Below, piece after piece: positions 7,696 to 16,928 of a stretch of 64,000 nt of DNA. Numbering within the stretch: position 1 is the stretch's first letter; every line of letters begins with the position of its first letter. Source of the stretch: Lentzea albidocapillata subsp. violacea (lineage in GTDB: Bacteria; Actinomycetota; Actinomycetes; Mycobacteriales; Pseudonocardiaceae). The stretch spans positions 1 to 64,000 of the forward strand of contig NZ_FNET01000007.1 in assembly GCF_900100275.1 (NCBI RefSeq), read 5' to 3'. The translations under genes and the position numbers were made by a program. Below the pieces are notes generated by a model, which had not been told where the DNA came from, ran no database searches, and saw only the letters and a list, made by a program, of their open reading frames with translations.

Positions 7696-10374
7696 ATGCC
7701 ACGAGGGGAAACGCCGCTCGGCGCCGTCGACTCGGAGCTCGGGCGGTTCGCCGGCGGGCTGCGCCGGCTGCGCGAGAAAGCGGGCACGCCGCCGTATCGG
7801 GAACTGAGCTCACGGGCGCATTACTCGGCGGCCGCGTTGTCCGAGGCCGCCGCCGGCAAGAAGCTGCCCAGTCTCGCGGTCACGCTCGCGTACGTCGTGG
7901 CGTGCGGAGGTGATGCCACGGAGTGGGAGCAACGGTGGCGGGCTATCGCGGAGCCGCCCGCCGATGGCGGCACGCCGCCGTACGCGGGTCTCGCCGCGTT
8001 CGGCACGGAGGACGCTGACCTCTTCTTCGGTCGCGAGAAACTCACGGCGAAGCTCGTCGCACTCACGGCGGAACGTCCGTTCGTCGGTGTGTTCGGCGCG
8101 TCCGGCTCGGGGAAGTCGTCGCTTCTGCGCGCCGGACTGGTTCCCGCGCTGGACCGGACGCTGGTGTGCACGCCCGGCCCGAGCCCGCTGGACGAGTGCG
8201 CGGTACGGCTGGCCGAGCTCACCGGCGAACCGGCGCTCGACCTGTACGAGCGGCTCAAGGCGGACCCGGACGTGCTGCGGTTGCTCACCAAGGGCGTCAC
8301 GGTGGTGGTCGACCAGTTCGAGGAGGTCTTCACACTCGCCGACGAGGGCTGGCGGGGCGCCTTCATCACGGCGCTGACCCGGTGCGACAGCGTGGTGATC
8401 GGCGTGCGCGCCGACTTCTACGGCCACTGTGGACACCACCCGGCGCTCGCGGAGGCGTTGGAAGGCGCTCAGCTCCTCGTCGGTCCGATGACGCCGGACG
8501 AGCTGCGGCGCGCGATCGTGGAACCCGCCCAACGCACCCACGTGACCGTAGAGTCCGCGCTGGTCACGAGGCTCGTCGCGGACGTCGCGGGGCAGGCGGC
8601 CGCGTTGCCGTTGATGTCGCACGCACTAGTGGAGACGTGGCGGCGGCGTCGCGGCATGACGATGACGCTGGCGGGCTACGAGGAGGCGGGCGGGATCGAG
8701 CACTCGGTCGCCCGCACCGCCGAGCAGGCGTTCCGCGCGCTTTCCGCGCAACAACAGCAGGTGGCGCGGGACGTGTTCCTGCGGCTCGTCGTAGTAGGGG
8801 AGGGCACCGACGACACGAAACGCCGTGTGCCCCGCCAGGACCTGGACGACGAGGTGCTGGACCGGCTCGCCGCCGCCCGCCTGATCGTGCTCGACCGGGA
8901 CCACGTCGATCTTGCCCACGAGACGCTGCTCCGGTCGTGGCCCCGGCTGCGGGACTGGATCGCCGAGGACCGCGACGCCGTGCGCGCCCGCCAGCATCTG
9001 TCGGAGGCGGTCGCCGCGTGGGAGGCGAACGGCAGACACGCCGACGCCGTCTACCGCGGCGTCCGCCTCGTCCAGATCAGGGAACTGGACGGGCTCACCG
9101 GGCCGGAACGGGACTTCCTCGCCGCCGGCACCAGGATCGAACGCCGTCGCGCGCACCGCCTTCGCGCGCTGGCCGCGGTGCTGACAGTGCTGGTCGTCGT
9201 CCTCACCGGCGCCGTGCTGCTGGCCGTCGACGCGACACAGGTGGTCGCCGCGCAACGCAACGCCTCACTCGCCCGCGAGGCCGCGTCGGAGGCTCGCAGG
9301 CTGGCGATCACCGATCCGGGCGGCGCGGCCAGGATCGCGCTCGCCGCGCACGCCGTGGCGCGGACCGACGAGACACGAGATGCCGTGCTGAGCGTGTCCG
9401 CCGCCGTCCAGCGGACCTCCGTGCCGATCGTGACCACCCCCATGACGGTCCGGTTCTCGCCGTCCGGCCGCGCCCTGATCGTCCAGGACCAGGACAGGAG
9501 CATGTGGTGGGTCGAGGGCACCGAACGCCGCCCGCTCCCGTTCACGACCGACAACCGGTTCCACGTCAGCGCTGACGAGAAGCGGTTCTTCGTGCCGGAG
9601 GACGGGTTCCGTGTCCGCGTGTACGAGGCCGGCCGAACGGTCGAGATGCTGCCGCACTTCGCGATCCACGACGTCGACGGCACCGGCAGCATGGTCACCG
9701 GTGTTGATGTCTTCGAGACCGGCGACCGGATCTCCAGCCCGGACCGCATCCGCCTGTGGGACCTGAGCGGCACACCAAAGGACACGCTCTTGCCCGTGGA
9801 AGGGGTCATCGCGAGCGCGCTGAGCCGGGACGGCCGCACGCTCGCGGTCGCGCTGAACGACGGCGCGATGGAGTTGTGGCGAGTAGGCGGGGAACGGATC
9901 GCGCGCTGGCACAGGGAAGGCAAGCCGGCGACGAGACTGTGGATGAACGACGACGGCACGGTGCTCGCTGCGTGGCTGGACTCCCGCAGGACAGTGCAGT
10001 TGTGGCGGCTCGACGGTACTCCGCGGTGGTCGGCCGACCTGTCGGTCTCCTCCTCGACCCTTCCGGACGTGGCCTTCGGCGACCAGACGATGGCGGTGCA
10101 CCTGGAGCCGAGCATCCAGGTGTGGGATCTCCGTCATGAACAGCCGCGCCGGACGGCGGAGTTCGGCGGGTTCACCAGCCACGTCCCGTCGATGCGCTAT
10201 CGGCCGGACATCGGCGAGTTCGTCGCCTTCGAGTGGGAGGGCTCGAACGTGTGGACCTTGCGCGGCGACCTGACCGCCGCGCTGATACAGGTCTGCGCCG
10301 TGGCAGTCTCGCCTCTGTCCGACGAGGAGTGGCGGCGGCGGTTCCCGGATGTGGAACGCGTGCCCGTGTGCTGA
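7696..10374 (+). CDS. XRE-STAND NTPase-WD40 protein, paralogue 1
   Basis: An 892-aa protein. Order: an XRE-like helix-turn-helix (about 15-85, GGLRRLREKAGTPPYREL and HYSAAALSEAAAGKKLPSL), a STAND NTPase (about 95-480) with Walker A GASGSGKS at 134-141 and Walker B VTVVVDQFEE at 201-210, a conserved VIGVRADFYGHC segment, one membrane helix (about 489-511), then a WD40-type propeller. It ends EEWRRRFPDVERVPVC, a tail common in this class. STAND proteins act as switches that assemble on ligand binding, here probably sensed by the propeller. Role unknown; defence or signalling is possible. It is first of three tandem paralogues. Confidence 0.85.
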   Translation: MPRGETPLGAVDSELGRFAGGLRRLREKAGTPPYRELSSRAHYSAAALSEAAAGKKLPSLAVTLAYVVACGGDATEWEQRWRAIAEPPADGGTPPYAGLAAFGTEDADLFFGREKLTAKLVALTAERPFVGVFGASGSGKSSLLRAGLVPALDRTLVCTPGPSPLDECAVRLAELTGEPALDLYERLKADPDVLRLLTKGVTVVVDQFEEVFTLADEGWRGAFITALTRCDSVVIGVRADFYGHCGHHPALAEALEGAQLLVGPMTPDELRRAIVEPAQRTHVTVESALVTRLVADVAGQAAALPLMSHALVETWRRRRGMTMTLAGYEEAGGIEHSVARTAEQAFRALSAQQQQVARDVFLRLVVVGEGTDDTKRRVPRQDLDDEVLDRLAAARLIVLDRDHVDLAHETLLRSWPRLRDWIAEDRDAVRARQHLSEAVAAWEANGRHADAVYRGVRLVQIRELDGLTGPERDFLAAGTRIERRRAHRLRALAAVLTVLVVVLTGAVLLAVDATQVVAAQRNASLAREAASEARRLAITDPGGAARIALAAHAVARTDETRDAVLSVSAAVQRTSVPIVTTPMTVRFSPSGRALIVQDQDRSMWWVEGTERRPLPFTTDNRFHVSADEKRFFVPEDGFRVRVYEAGRTVEMLPHFAIHDVDGTGSMVTGVDVFETGDRISSPDRIRLWDLSGTPKDTLLPVEGVIASALSRDGRTLAVALNDGAMELWRVGGERIARWHREGKPATRLWMNDDGTVLAAWLDSRRTVQLWRLDGTPRWSADLSVSSSTLPDVAFGDQTMAVHLEPSIQVWDLRHEQPRRTAEFGGFTSHVPSMRYRPDIGEFVAFEWEGSNVWTLRGDLTAALIQVCAVAVSPLSDEEWRRRFPDVERVPVC

Positions 10375-10381
10375 CCGAGGT

Positions 10382-10411
10382 CGTGGGTGGCGCGTGCGCG
10401 GGCCACCCACG
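10382..10411. terminator. Hairpin after STAND gene 1
   Basis: CGTGGGTGGC pairs with GCCACCCACG in a perfect 10-bp stem around a 10-base GC-rich loop, starting 8 bp after the stop codon. It suggests that STAND genes 1 and 2 are separate transcription units. Confidence 0.6.
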
Positions 10412-10524
10412 GCCACTCCGGCGCCGGTTCGGGGCGCGAGCACCGGGTCTTCCCCGTGTAGTTGCCCCCCGACGTTAGGGCGAACGGGTTGTTCACGGTC
10501 ATGTGTTCGCCGCTGAACAAAGTT

Positions 10525-10535
10525 CTCTGAACAAT
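10525..10535 (+). promoter_or_regulatory. Shared upstream motif of STAND gene 2
   Basis: CTCTGAACAAT ends 6 bp before ATG 10542. If AACAAT is the -10, transcription would begin at about the ATG, giving a leaderless message. Upstream bases 10504-10519 include TGTTC and GAACA as a short inverted pair, a possible operator. Confidence 0.4.
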
Positions 10536-10541
10536 GACGGG

Positions 10542-13256
10542 ATGCCGAGACGGGAACGCCCTCTCGACGAGGGCGAGAGTGGTCTCCTGCGGTTCGCGGC
10601 GGATCTGCGCCGGCTGCGGGAGCGTGCGGGCAGCCCCACCTACCGGGAACTGAGCCGGCGGGCGCACTACTCAGCGGCGGCGCTGTCGGAGGCGGCCGGT
10701 GGGCGCAAGCTGCCGAGCCTGGCGGTGACCATGGCGTACGCCAAGGCCTGCGACGCCGATCCGGAGGAGTGGGCGCGGCGGTGGCGCGCGGTCGTCGAGT
10801 CCGAACCCCGTGGTGGGAACGACAGTCCGTACGTGGGGCTCGCGATGTTCCAGCCCGGCGACGCGCCGAAGTTCTTCGGGCGCGAGCGGTTGACGGCCGA
10901 ACTGCTCACCACCCGGAACCGCTTCACCGGCGTCTTCGGACCGTCCGGTGCGGGCAAGTCCTCGTTGCTGCGGGCCGGTCTCATCGCCCGCACCCGCGAG
11001 CCGGTGCTGCTGTTCACGCCCGGCGCGAACCCCGTGGAGGAGTGCGCGATCGCGCTCGCCCGGCTCACCGGCGGGGAGGCGGCCGCGCTCGCCGGCGAAC
11101 TGGAGGACCCCGGCGCGCTCTGCCGCAGGCACCCGCACCTCGTGGTCGTCGACCAGTTCGAGGAGCTGTTCACGTTGTGCCGCAACGAAGAGCTTCGCCG
11201 GTGGTTGATCAAGGCGCTCATCGGCTGCCCGAAGGTCGTCATCGGCGTGCGCGCCGACTACTACGGCCACTGCGCGCAGTACCCCGATCTGGTCGACGCC
11301 CTCGAAGGCGCGCAACTCCTCCTCGGCCCCATGACGTCCGACGAGCTCCGCCTCGCCATCACCGAACCCGCCGCGGTCGTGGGGGCCAAGGTCGAGACCG
11401 CGCTGCTGGCCAGGCTGATGGCCGACGCGATGGGGCAGGCGGCCGTGTTGCCGTTGCTGTCGCACGCGCTCGCGCAGACCTGGCAGCACCGGCGCGGCAT
11501 GACGCTGACCCTCAGCGGTTACGAGGAGGTCGGCGGCCTCGAACACGCTGTCGCCCGCACCGCGCAGGAGGTGTTCGACGGCCTGTCCGCGGCCGGGCAG
11601 GAGCAGGCGAGGCAGATCCTGCTGCGGCTCGTCACCGCCGACGGCACCAAACGCCGCGCGCACCAGGCCGAACTCGAAGCCGACGACGAGGTGCTGTTCG
11701 CGCTGGCCGCGGCGAGGCTCGTCGTGATCGACCGCGACGGCGTCGAACTGGCGCACGAGGCGTTGATCCGCAGCTGGCCCACGTTCCAGCGCTGGGTCGA
11801 GGAGGATCGCGAGAACATCAAGGCGCAGCGCGAACTCACGCACGCCACGCAGACCTGGGAGTCGCTCGACCGCGACCCCGGTGTGCTGTGGCGGGGACGC
11901 CGCCTGGTGAACGTCCCGGCAGGACTTTCCCTGAACGCCAAGGAACGCGCCTTCCTCGCCGCGAGCCTGGCCGCCGAAGAGGAGGCCTCGGCGAGCGCCC
12001 GAAGACGCACCCGCCGTCAACGCCAGCTGCTCGCCGCACTCGCGGCACTCGTGGTCGTCGCCGCCAGCTCGACCGCTTTCGCCCTGCGGGCGGGCATCGC
12101 CGCCGACGAGCAGCGCGCCAACGCGGCCGTGCTGAGAGCAGTGGGGGAGGCCGCAGCGCTGCGTTCCACGAACCCCGCCCTGGCGCAGCAGGTCGCGCTT
12201 GCCGCCTACCAGCTCGTGCCGTTGCCCCAGGCGCGTAACGGACTGCGGCAGGAGGACGTGCCGTCCCAGGTGCTGCGCGAAGCCCAGTCCGAGGTGACGG
12301 CGCTGGTGGTCGGCCCGACCCAGCAGCAGGTCGCGACCGGGCACCGGGACGGCACGGTCGTGCTGACGACGCTGGACGACCTGCCGTCCCCACGCACCTC
12401 CCACGACGCCACCAGGCACTCCGGTGCCGTCACCGCGCTCGCGATGGACTCGACCGGTGGCCTGATCGCGTCCGCCGCCGACGACGGCACCGTGCACCTC
12501 GTCGACGTCTCCCTCGGCAGACCGCGCGAACTGGCCGCGCTTCCCGTGCGTGCCACCGCGATCGCCTGGCAGGGCGGCACCCTCGTCACCACCGGCGCGG
12601 ACGGCGCCCTGAGCTTCTGGACGGACCTGCGCCACGAACGCCCGAGGCTCCTCACCACCGCCCAGCCCGGCCTGGGACCGCTGGCGGCCATGTCGTTCCG
12701 CCCGGACGGCCAGGTCCTCGCCGCCGTCACCACCGGCCACGCCGTGCACCTGGTCGACGTCAGCGACCCGCGTGACGTCAAGCTCCTGTCGCTGACCAGG
12801 GAGTTCGCCGGCGGCGCCCAGTTCGCCGGCGCGGACCGCCTGATGACCACCGCGGGCACGGCCGTCCACCTCTGGGACACCACCGACCCGCGTGACCCCG
12901 TCCTGCGTGCCGCGATCCGGTCCGGCGGCGGCGAGGTCACGGCCGCCTGGCTCGCCGCCGGCCGGGTCGCGGTCGCCACCGACGACGGCCTGGTGCGGCT
13001 CTGGCTGCTCGGGGACGGCGAACCGGTCGAGCAGGCCCTGCTGCGCGGGCACACCGGACCGGTCACCGCGGTAGGCCTGACGCCCAGGGGTGACGAGGTC
13101 GTGACGGGTGGCGCGGACCGGGCGGTGCGGCTGTGGAACGCCGACCCGCGCGACCCGGCGGTCAGGATCTGCGAGCAAGCGTTTCCGCGGATGAGCCGCG
13201 AGCAGTGGGCGCAGTACTTCGGCGATCTCGACTTCGCCCCGCCATGTCGCGAGTGA
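10542..13256 (+). CDS. XRE-STAND NTPase-WD40 protein, paralogue 2
   Basis: A 904-aa protein with the same order as paralogue 1: HTH (about 15-85), STAND NTPase with Walker A GPSGAGKS (133-140) and Walker B LVVVDQFEE, the VIGVRADYYGHC segment, a membrane helix after the basic run ASARRRTRRQRQ, and a C-terminal WD40 propeller with clear blades such as GHTGPVTAVGLTPRGDEVVTGG. It ends with the family tail around REQWAQYFGDL. I chose ATG 10542 because it aligns MPRRERPL with MPRGETPL and MPRGERPL in the other copies; an earlier in-frame start at 10503 would break this. NTPase motifs look intact. Confidence 0.85.
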   Translation: MPRRERPLDEGESGLLRFAADLRRLRERAGSPTYRELSRRAHYSAAALSEAAGGRKLPSLAVTMAYAKACDADPEEWARRWRAVVESEPRGGNDSPYVGLAMFQPGDAPKFFGRERLTAELLTTRNRFTGVFGPSGAGKSSLLRAGLIARTREPVLLFTPGANPVEECAIALARLTGGEAAALAGELEDPGALCRRHPHLVVVDQFEELFTLCRNEELRRWLIKALIGCPKVVIGVRADYYGHCAQYPDLVDALEGAQLLLGPMTSDELRLAITEPAAVVGAKVETALLARLMADAMGQAAVLPLLSHALAQTWQHRRGMTLTLSGYEEVGGLEHAVARTAQEVFDGLSAAGQEQARQILLRLVTADGTKRRAHQAELEADDEVLFALAAARLVVIDRDGVELAHEALIRSWPTFQRWVEEDRENIKAQRELTHATQTWESLDRDPGVLWRGRRLVNVPAGLSLNAKERAFLAASLAAEEEASASARRRTRRQRQLLAALAALVVVAASSTAFALRAGIAADEQRANAAVLRAVGEAAALRSTNPALAQQVALAAYQLVPLPQARNGLRQEDVPSQVLREAQSEVTALVVGPTQQQVATGHRDGTVVLTTLDDLPSPRTSHDATRHSGAVTALAMDSTGGLIASAADDGTVHLVDVSLGRPRELAALPVRATAIAWQGGTLVTTGADGALSFWTDLRHERPRLLTTAQPGLGPLAAMSFRPDGQVLAAVTTGHAVHLVDVSDPRDVKLLSLTREFAGGAQFAGADRLMTTAGTAVHLWDTTDPRDPVLRAAIRSGGGEVTAAWLAAGRVAVATDDGLVRLWLLGDGEPVEQALLRGHTGPVTAVGLTPRGDEVVTGGADRAVRLWNADPRDPAVRICEQAFPRMSREQWAQYFGDLDFAPPCRE

Positions 13257-13341
13257 AAGCCCAGGACCTGGCCGGTGGAACGATCACGAAGCGCACGTCC
13301 GGATGGTGAGGGATTAGCGGGCCGTTAGACGGAGGGCGAAC

Positions 13342-13355
13342 CTCTGGTGGACAAT
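13342..13355 (+). promoter_or_regulatory. Shared upstream motif of STAND gene 3
   Basis: CTCTGGTGGACAAT lies 16 bp before ATG 13372, followed by an AGGAGG ribosome site. It matches the block before STAND gene 1, including the following GGCC. Confidence 0.4.
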
Positions 13356-13371
13356 CCGGCCAGGAGGCGGC

Positions 13372-16104
13372 ATGCCAAGAGGGGAACGTCCGCTGGGCCC
13401 GGAGGACACCGCGTTGCTGCGGTTCGCCGGTGACCTGCGCAGACTGCGTGACCAGGCAGGCAAACCGAGCTATCGCGAACTGGCCCGGCGCGCGAACTAC
13501 TCGCCGACCGCGTTGTCCGACGCGGCCGGCGGACGCAAGCTGCCCTCACTCGCGCTGACGCTCGCGTTCGTGCGGGCCTGCGAGGCCGATCCCGCCTCGT
13601 GGACCAGGCGATGGCGTGAACTCGCCGCCGAGCACACCCAGCCGTTGCACCCGAACACGCCGTACCCCGGCGGTGCGCCCTTCACCGAGGCCGACGCGAA
13701 GCGGTTCTTCGGGCGTGAGTGCCTCGTCGAACAGGTCGTCGAGTCGGTCAGGGCCAAGCCCGTCACCGTCGTCTTCGGCGCCTCCGGATCGGGCCGGACG
13801 TCGCTGCTGCGCGCCGGACTGCTGCCCGCCCTGGACGACGCCGTGGTGATCACGCCGGGGCAGGACCCGGTCGGGGCCCTCGCCGCGGCCCTCGCCGAGA
13901 TCTTCGAGAACACCACCGCGAGCCGGTTGGCGCAGGAGTTCCGGGAGGACCCCGACCACCTCAGGCTGCGGATCCGCCAGCACCGCCCTGGCCTCGTGCT
14001 CCTCGTCGACGACTTCGAGAGGGCGCTGGACGCGGACGACTTCGTCGCCGCCGTGACCCGCTGCCCCCACGTCGTGCTTTGCGTGCGTGCCGACGAGCGG
14101 CGGCGCTGGCACGACCAGGGCGTCCACGCCGCCGAGATCACCATCGAGCCGATGAGCGCGGACCAGGTGCGCCGCGCGATCGCCGAACCCGCGGCCAAGA
14201 TCGGTGCCACCGTCGAGACCGCGGTGATCGCGCGCCTGGTCGCCGACGCCGCGAACCAGCATGCGCTGCCGCTGGTGCAGCAGGCCCTGGTCGAGACGTG
14301 GCGGCGCAAGCGCGGCATGACGCTGTCGCTGGCCGGTTTCGAGGAGTCCGGCGGCATCGAACACGTCGTCGCGCAGTCCGCGGAGACCTTCTTCGCGGAC
14401 CTCGGCGAGGCCGACCAGCGCGTGGCCAGGCAGCTGTTCCTGAGGCTCGTCTCGGTGCCGCGCAACGGGATCGTGCAACGTCGCAACCGCCTGCTGGACG
14501 TCGACGCCCGCCTGCTCGGCCTCCTCGTGAAGGCACGGCTGGTGACGCTCACCGAGGACGGCGTCGAACTGACCCACGACGCCGTGCTGCGCTGGCCGAG
14601 GCTCGCCGGGTGGATCGACGAGGAACGCGAGAACCTCAGGACGCACCAGCAACTCGTCACCGCGATCGAGCTGTGGGAGGCGAGCGACCGCGACCCGCTG
14701 GCGCTCTACCGGGGCGTCCGGCTGCGCCGGGCCAAGGAGCTCGGCGAGTTCCTGACGGTTCAGGAGCGCCGGTTCGTCGACATCAGCACCAGACGCGAGA
14801 CGCGCCGCTCGACGGCGTTGATCGCGGTCGTGGCGGTGCTGCTGGCACTGGTGCCCGGCACCGTCGTCTACGCGCTCGCGAACGAACGCAAGCTCACCGA
14901 GATGAGCGACAGGGCGCTGGGCGGCAAGGCGCTGTCGCAGTCCGAGGCGCTGCTGGAGCAACGCCGGCCGTACGCGGACAAGTTCGCGCTGGTCGGCTAC
15001 ACGGTCAACCCGTCGGCCGAAGCCGAGAAGGTGCTGCGGCTCGCGAACGCGGTCGCGAGCGGCATCCTGTTCACCGGCACGCCGAAGGACGACGCGGACG
15101 TGGTGGTCTCCCCGCGCGGGGAGATGGCGGCGGTGACCGACCAGGACGGTACCGACCGGATGTGGGGCATCGACGACGGCAAGGCGTGGCCCGGCAAGAA
15201 GTTCGCCGACCGCCATCGGGTCGTGAAGCTCGCCGAACGCCGTGCCGTCACGAGGGACTTCAACGGCCAGGAACACCTGTGGGCCGTCGGCGACGCGAAC
15301 GACGTCACCTACCTGACGGCGTTGCCCGGCCGGTTCCGCACGCTCGACCTCAGCCCGGACGGCTCCCGGCTCGCCGGCAAGGTCGGCGCCTCGGTCGAGG
15401 TCGGGCTGCCGACGCCGGACGAGTCCGAGTACGCGGAGCTCTACGACCTGAGCGACCCGCGCCACCCCCGCAAGCTCCCGATGCCGGTGAGCAACCCCGG
15501 GACCGTCGCGCTGAGCCAGGACGGCCGCGAGCTCGCGACCGGCGTCTGGAACTCGGCCACCGGCACCACGACGATCCAGTTCTGGAGCATCGGCGGCACC
15601 GTCGAGTCCGCGGGCCCGGCGATGTCCCAGCACGCCTACGTCCGCGGCATCACCTACAGCGGCGACGGGCGCTGGCTCGCCGTCGAGCACTCCTCGCCGG
15701 AGTCGGTCGTCGAGGTGTGGCAGCGCGTGCCGAGCGGCACGCCCGTGCTGCGCGCACGGCTCGACACGGCGTTGCGGGCCGGTGCCCGAGTCACGTTCTC
15801 CGACGACGGCCGCGTGGCCGTGGTCCGCGACAACGTCTTCGAGGTCCACCAGCTCCACGCGAGCGACCGTCCGGCGGACCGGCTCGTGTACGTCGTCGGG
15901 CACGGCAACTCCACGCGTGCGGTGTTCCGGCCGCAGAACCGCGACTTCCTCGTGCGCAGCGGGGGCCAGGATCCGGAGCTGCTGCCGTACGACCTCGACA
16001 CCGGCGGCATCATCAAGAGGATGTGTGAAAAAGACGGCGCGAGGCTCACTGACTCCGAATGGGTGAAGAGCTTCGGCGAAGTGGCGCGCGTGAAGGTCTG
16101 CTGA
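13372..16104 (+). CDS. XRE-STAND-WD40 protein, paralogue 3, with altered NTPase site
   Basis: A 910-aa protein alignable with the two previous genes: HTH (about 15-85), NTPase-like region, membrane helix near VVAVLLALVPGTVVYALA, and a C-terminal propeller ending in EWVKSFGEVARVKVC. The P-loop reads GASGSGRT (136-143), with arginine 142 replacing the essential Walker A lysine. Walker B is VDDFER instead of VDQFEE, and the VRADFYGHC segment has become VRADERRRWHD. NTP hydrolysis is therefore doubtful. It may be a regulatory pseudo-NTPase partner of its neighbours, or a decaying copy; the frame is open throughout. Confidence 0.83.
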   Translation: MPRGERPLGPEDTALLRFAGDLRRLRDQAGKPSYRELARRANYSPTALSDAAGGRKLPSLALTLAFVRACEADPASWTRRWRELAAEHTQPLHPNTPYPGGAPFTEADAKRFFGRECLVEQVVESVRAKPVTVVFGASGSGRTSLLRAGLLPALDDAVVITPGQDPVGALAAALAEIFENTTASRLAQEFREDPDHLRLRIRQHRPGLVLLVDDFERALDADDFVAAVTRCPHVVLCVRADERRRWHDQGVHAAEITIEPMSADQVRRAIAEPAAKIGATVETAVIARLVADAANQHALPLVQQALVETWRRKRGMTLSLAGFEESGGIEHVVAQSAETFFADLGEADQRVARQLFLRLVSVPRNGIVQRRNRLLDVDARLLGLLVKARLVTLTEDGVELTHDAVLRWPRLAGWIDEERENLRTHQQLVTAIELWEASDRDPLALYRGVRLRRAKELGEFLTVQERRFVDISTRRETRRSTALIAVVAVLLALVPGTVVYALANERKLTEMSDRALGGKALSQSEALLEQRRPYADKFALVGYTVNPSAEAEKVLRLANAVASGILFTGTPKDDADVVVSPRGEMAAVTDQDGTDRMWGIDDGKAWPGKKFADRHRVVKLAERRAVTRDFNGQEHLWAVGDANDVTYLTALPGRFRTLDLSPDGSRLAGKVGASVEVGLPTPDESEYAELYDLSDPRHPRKLPMPVSNPGTVALSQDGRELATGVWNSATGTTTIQFWSIGGTVESAGPAMSQHAYVRGITYSGDGRWLAVEHSSPESVVEVWQRVPSGTPVLRARLDTALRAGARVTFSDDGRVAVVRDNVFEVHQLHASDRPADRLVYVVGHGNSTRAVFRPQNRDFLVRSGGQDPELLPYDLDTGGIIKRMCEKDGARLTDSEWVKSFGEVARVKVC

Positions 16105-16105
16105 A

Positions 16106-16122
16106 TCCCGCGATGTGCGGGA
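16106..16122. terminator. Short hairpin after STAND gene 3
   Basis: TCCCGC and GCGGGA form a perfect 6-bp stem around GATGT, immediately after the stop and followed by AAACAA. It is a weak but well-placed terminator candidate. Confidence 0.4.
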
Positions 16123-16149
16123 AACAACCCGGAGTTGAGCGTGCACGCA

Positions 16150-16178
16150 TTGTGAACTGGAGATCCACTCTCTAGGGT
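16150..16178 (+). promoter_or_regulatory. Probable promoter of the NitT/TauT-type ABC operon
   Basis: TTGTGA at 16150-16155 and TAGGGT at 16173-16178 are separated by exactly 17 bp. The GTG start at 16185 falls about where transcription would begin, so the message may be leaderless. Confidence 0.5.
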
Positions 16179-16184
16179 GACCGA

Positions 16185-16928
16185 GTGCGTGCGTTCACAA
16201 GGGGACTCATCGGCATCGCCGGGTTCCTCGCGCTCTGGGAGCTCTTAGGACGCTCTCCCCTTCTACCCGCGGATGCGCTGCCACCACCGTCCCTCGTGTT
16301 CGGTGAGCTGGTCGTGCAGCTGACGTCCCCCGAGTTCATCAGTCATGTCGTGGCAACGGTTCTGGCGGTGCTGATCGCCATCGCCATCGCCATCGCCATC
16401 GCGGTGCCGAGTGGACTCGTCCTCGGCAGCGTCCCGGCCGTGCGGCACGCGACCAGGGCGGTCATCGAGTTCCTCCGTCCGATCCCTTCTGTGGCACTGA
16501 TTCCGCTCGCACTCGTGATGCTGGGCTTCGGCCCGGAAACGAAGATCACGCTCGCGGTCTACGCGGCACTGTGGCCGATCCTGTTCAACACCATCTACGC
16601 GCTGGACGAGCTGGACCCGTTGCTCGTTGAGACGTCACGGGTTTTCGGCACCGGACGTGTCGGCGTGCTGTTCCGGGTGGCGTTGCCGAGCGCGTTGCCG
16701 TTCGTCCTCACCGGAATCAGGCTCGCGGCGACGACGGCGCTGATCGTGATGGTGAGCGTGGAGCTCATGGCGGGCAGCCAGATCGGTCTCGGCTTCTTCA
16801 TCATGGAGGCCCGCAGCGGGCCGGGCCGGATGGACCAGGTGCTGGTCGGCACCGTGGTCGCGGGCGCGATCGGCGTCCTGCTCAACAGCGGTCTCGAGCG
16901 CGTCCGCAAGCGTTGGGTGGCCTGGTGA
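16185..16928 (+). CDS. NitT/TauT-type ABC transporter permease 1
   Basis: A 247-aa inner-membrane permease with about six helices, typical of SsuC/TauC relatives. The cytoplasmic coupling loop is around ETSRVFGTGRVGVLFRVALPSALP, which contacts the ATPase. Such systems import nitrate, sulfonates, thiamine precursors or aromatic acids. One helix contains five Ile-Ala pairs (64-73) encoded by a hexanucleotide repeat. The GTG start has no obvious ribosome site, which fits a leaderless message. It overlaps the second permease by 4 bp (GTGA), so the channel is probably a heterodimer. Confidence 0.88.
   Translation: MRAFTRGLIGIAGFLALWELLGRSPLLPADALPPPSLVFGELVVQLTSPEFISHVVATVLAVLIAIAIAIAIAVPSGLVLGSVPAVRHATRAVIEFLRPIPSVALIPLALVMLGFGPETKITLAVYAALWPILFNTIYALDELDPLLVETSRVFGTGRVGVLFRVALPSALPFVLTGIRLAATTALIVMVSVELMAGSQIGLGFFIMEARSGPGRMDQVLVGTVVAGAIGVLLNSGLERVRKRWVAW
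16374..16402 (+). repeat. ATCGCC hexanucleotide repeat inside permease 1
   Basis: Four perfect ATCGCC units followed by ATCGC encode alternating Ile-Ala in a membrane helix. Gain or loss of units would stay in frame but change helix length by two residues per unit. Confidence 0.85.

Noticed and set aside
13546-16146. 866-codon antisense frame over STAND gene 3 (similar one over STAND gene 2)
   Set aside because: Low-complexity antisense shadow with no start signal; the plus-strand protein aligns with its paralogues.
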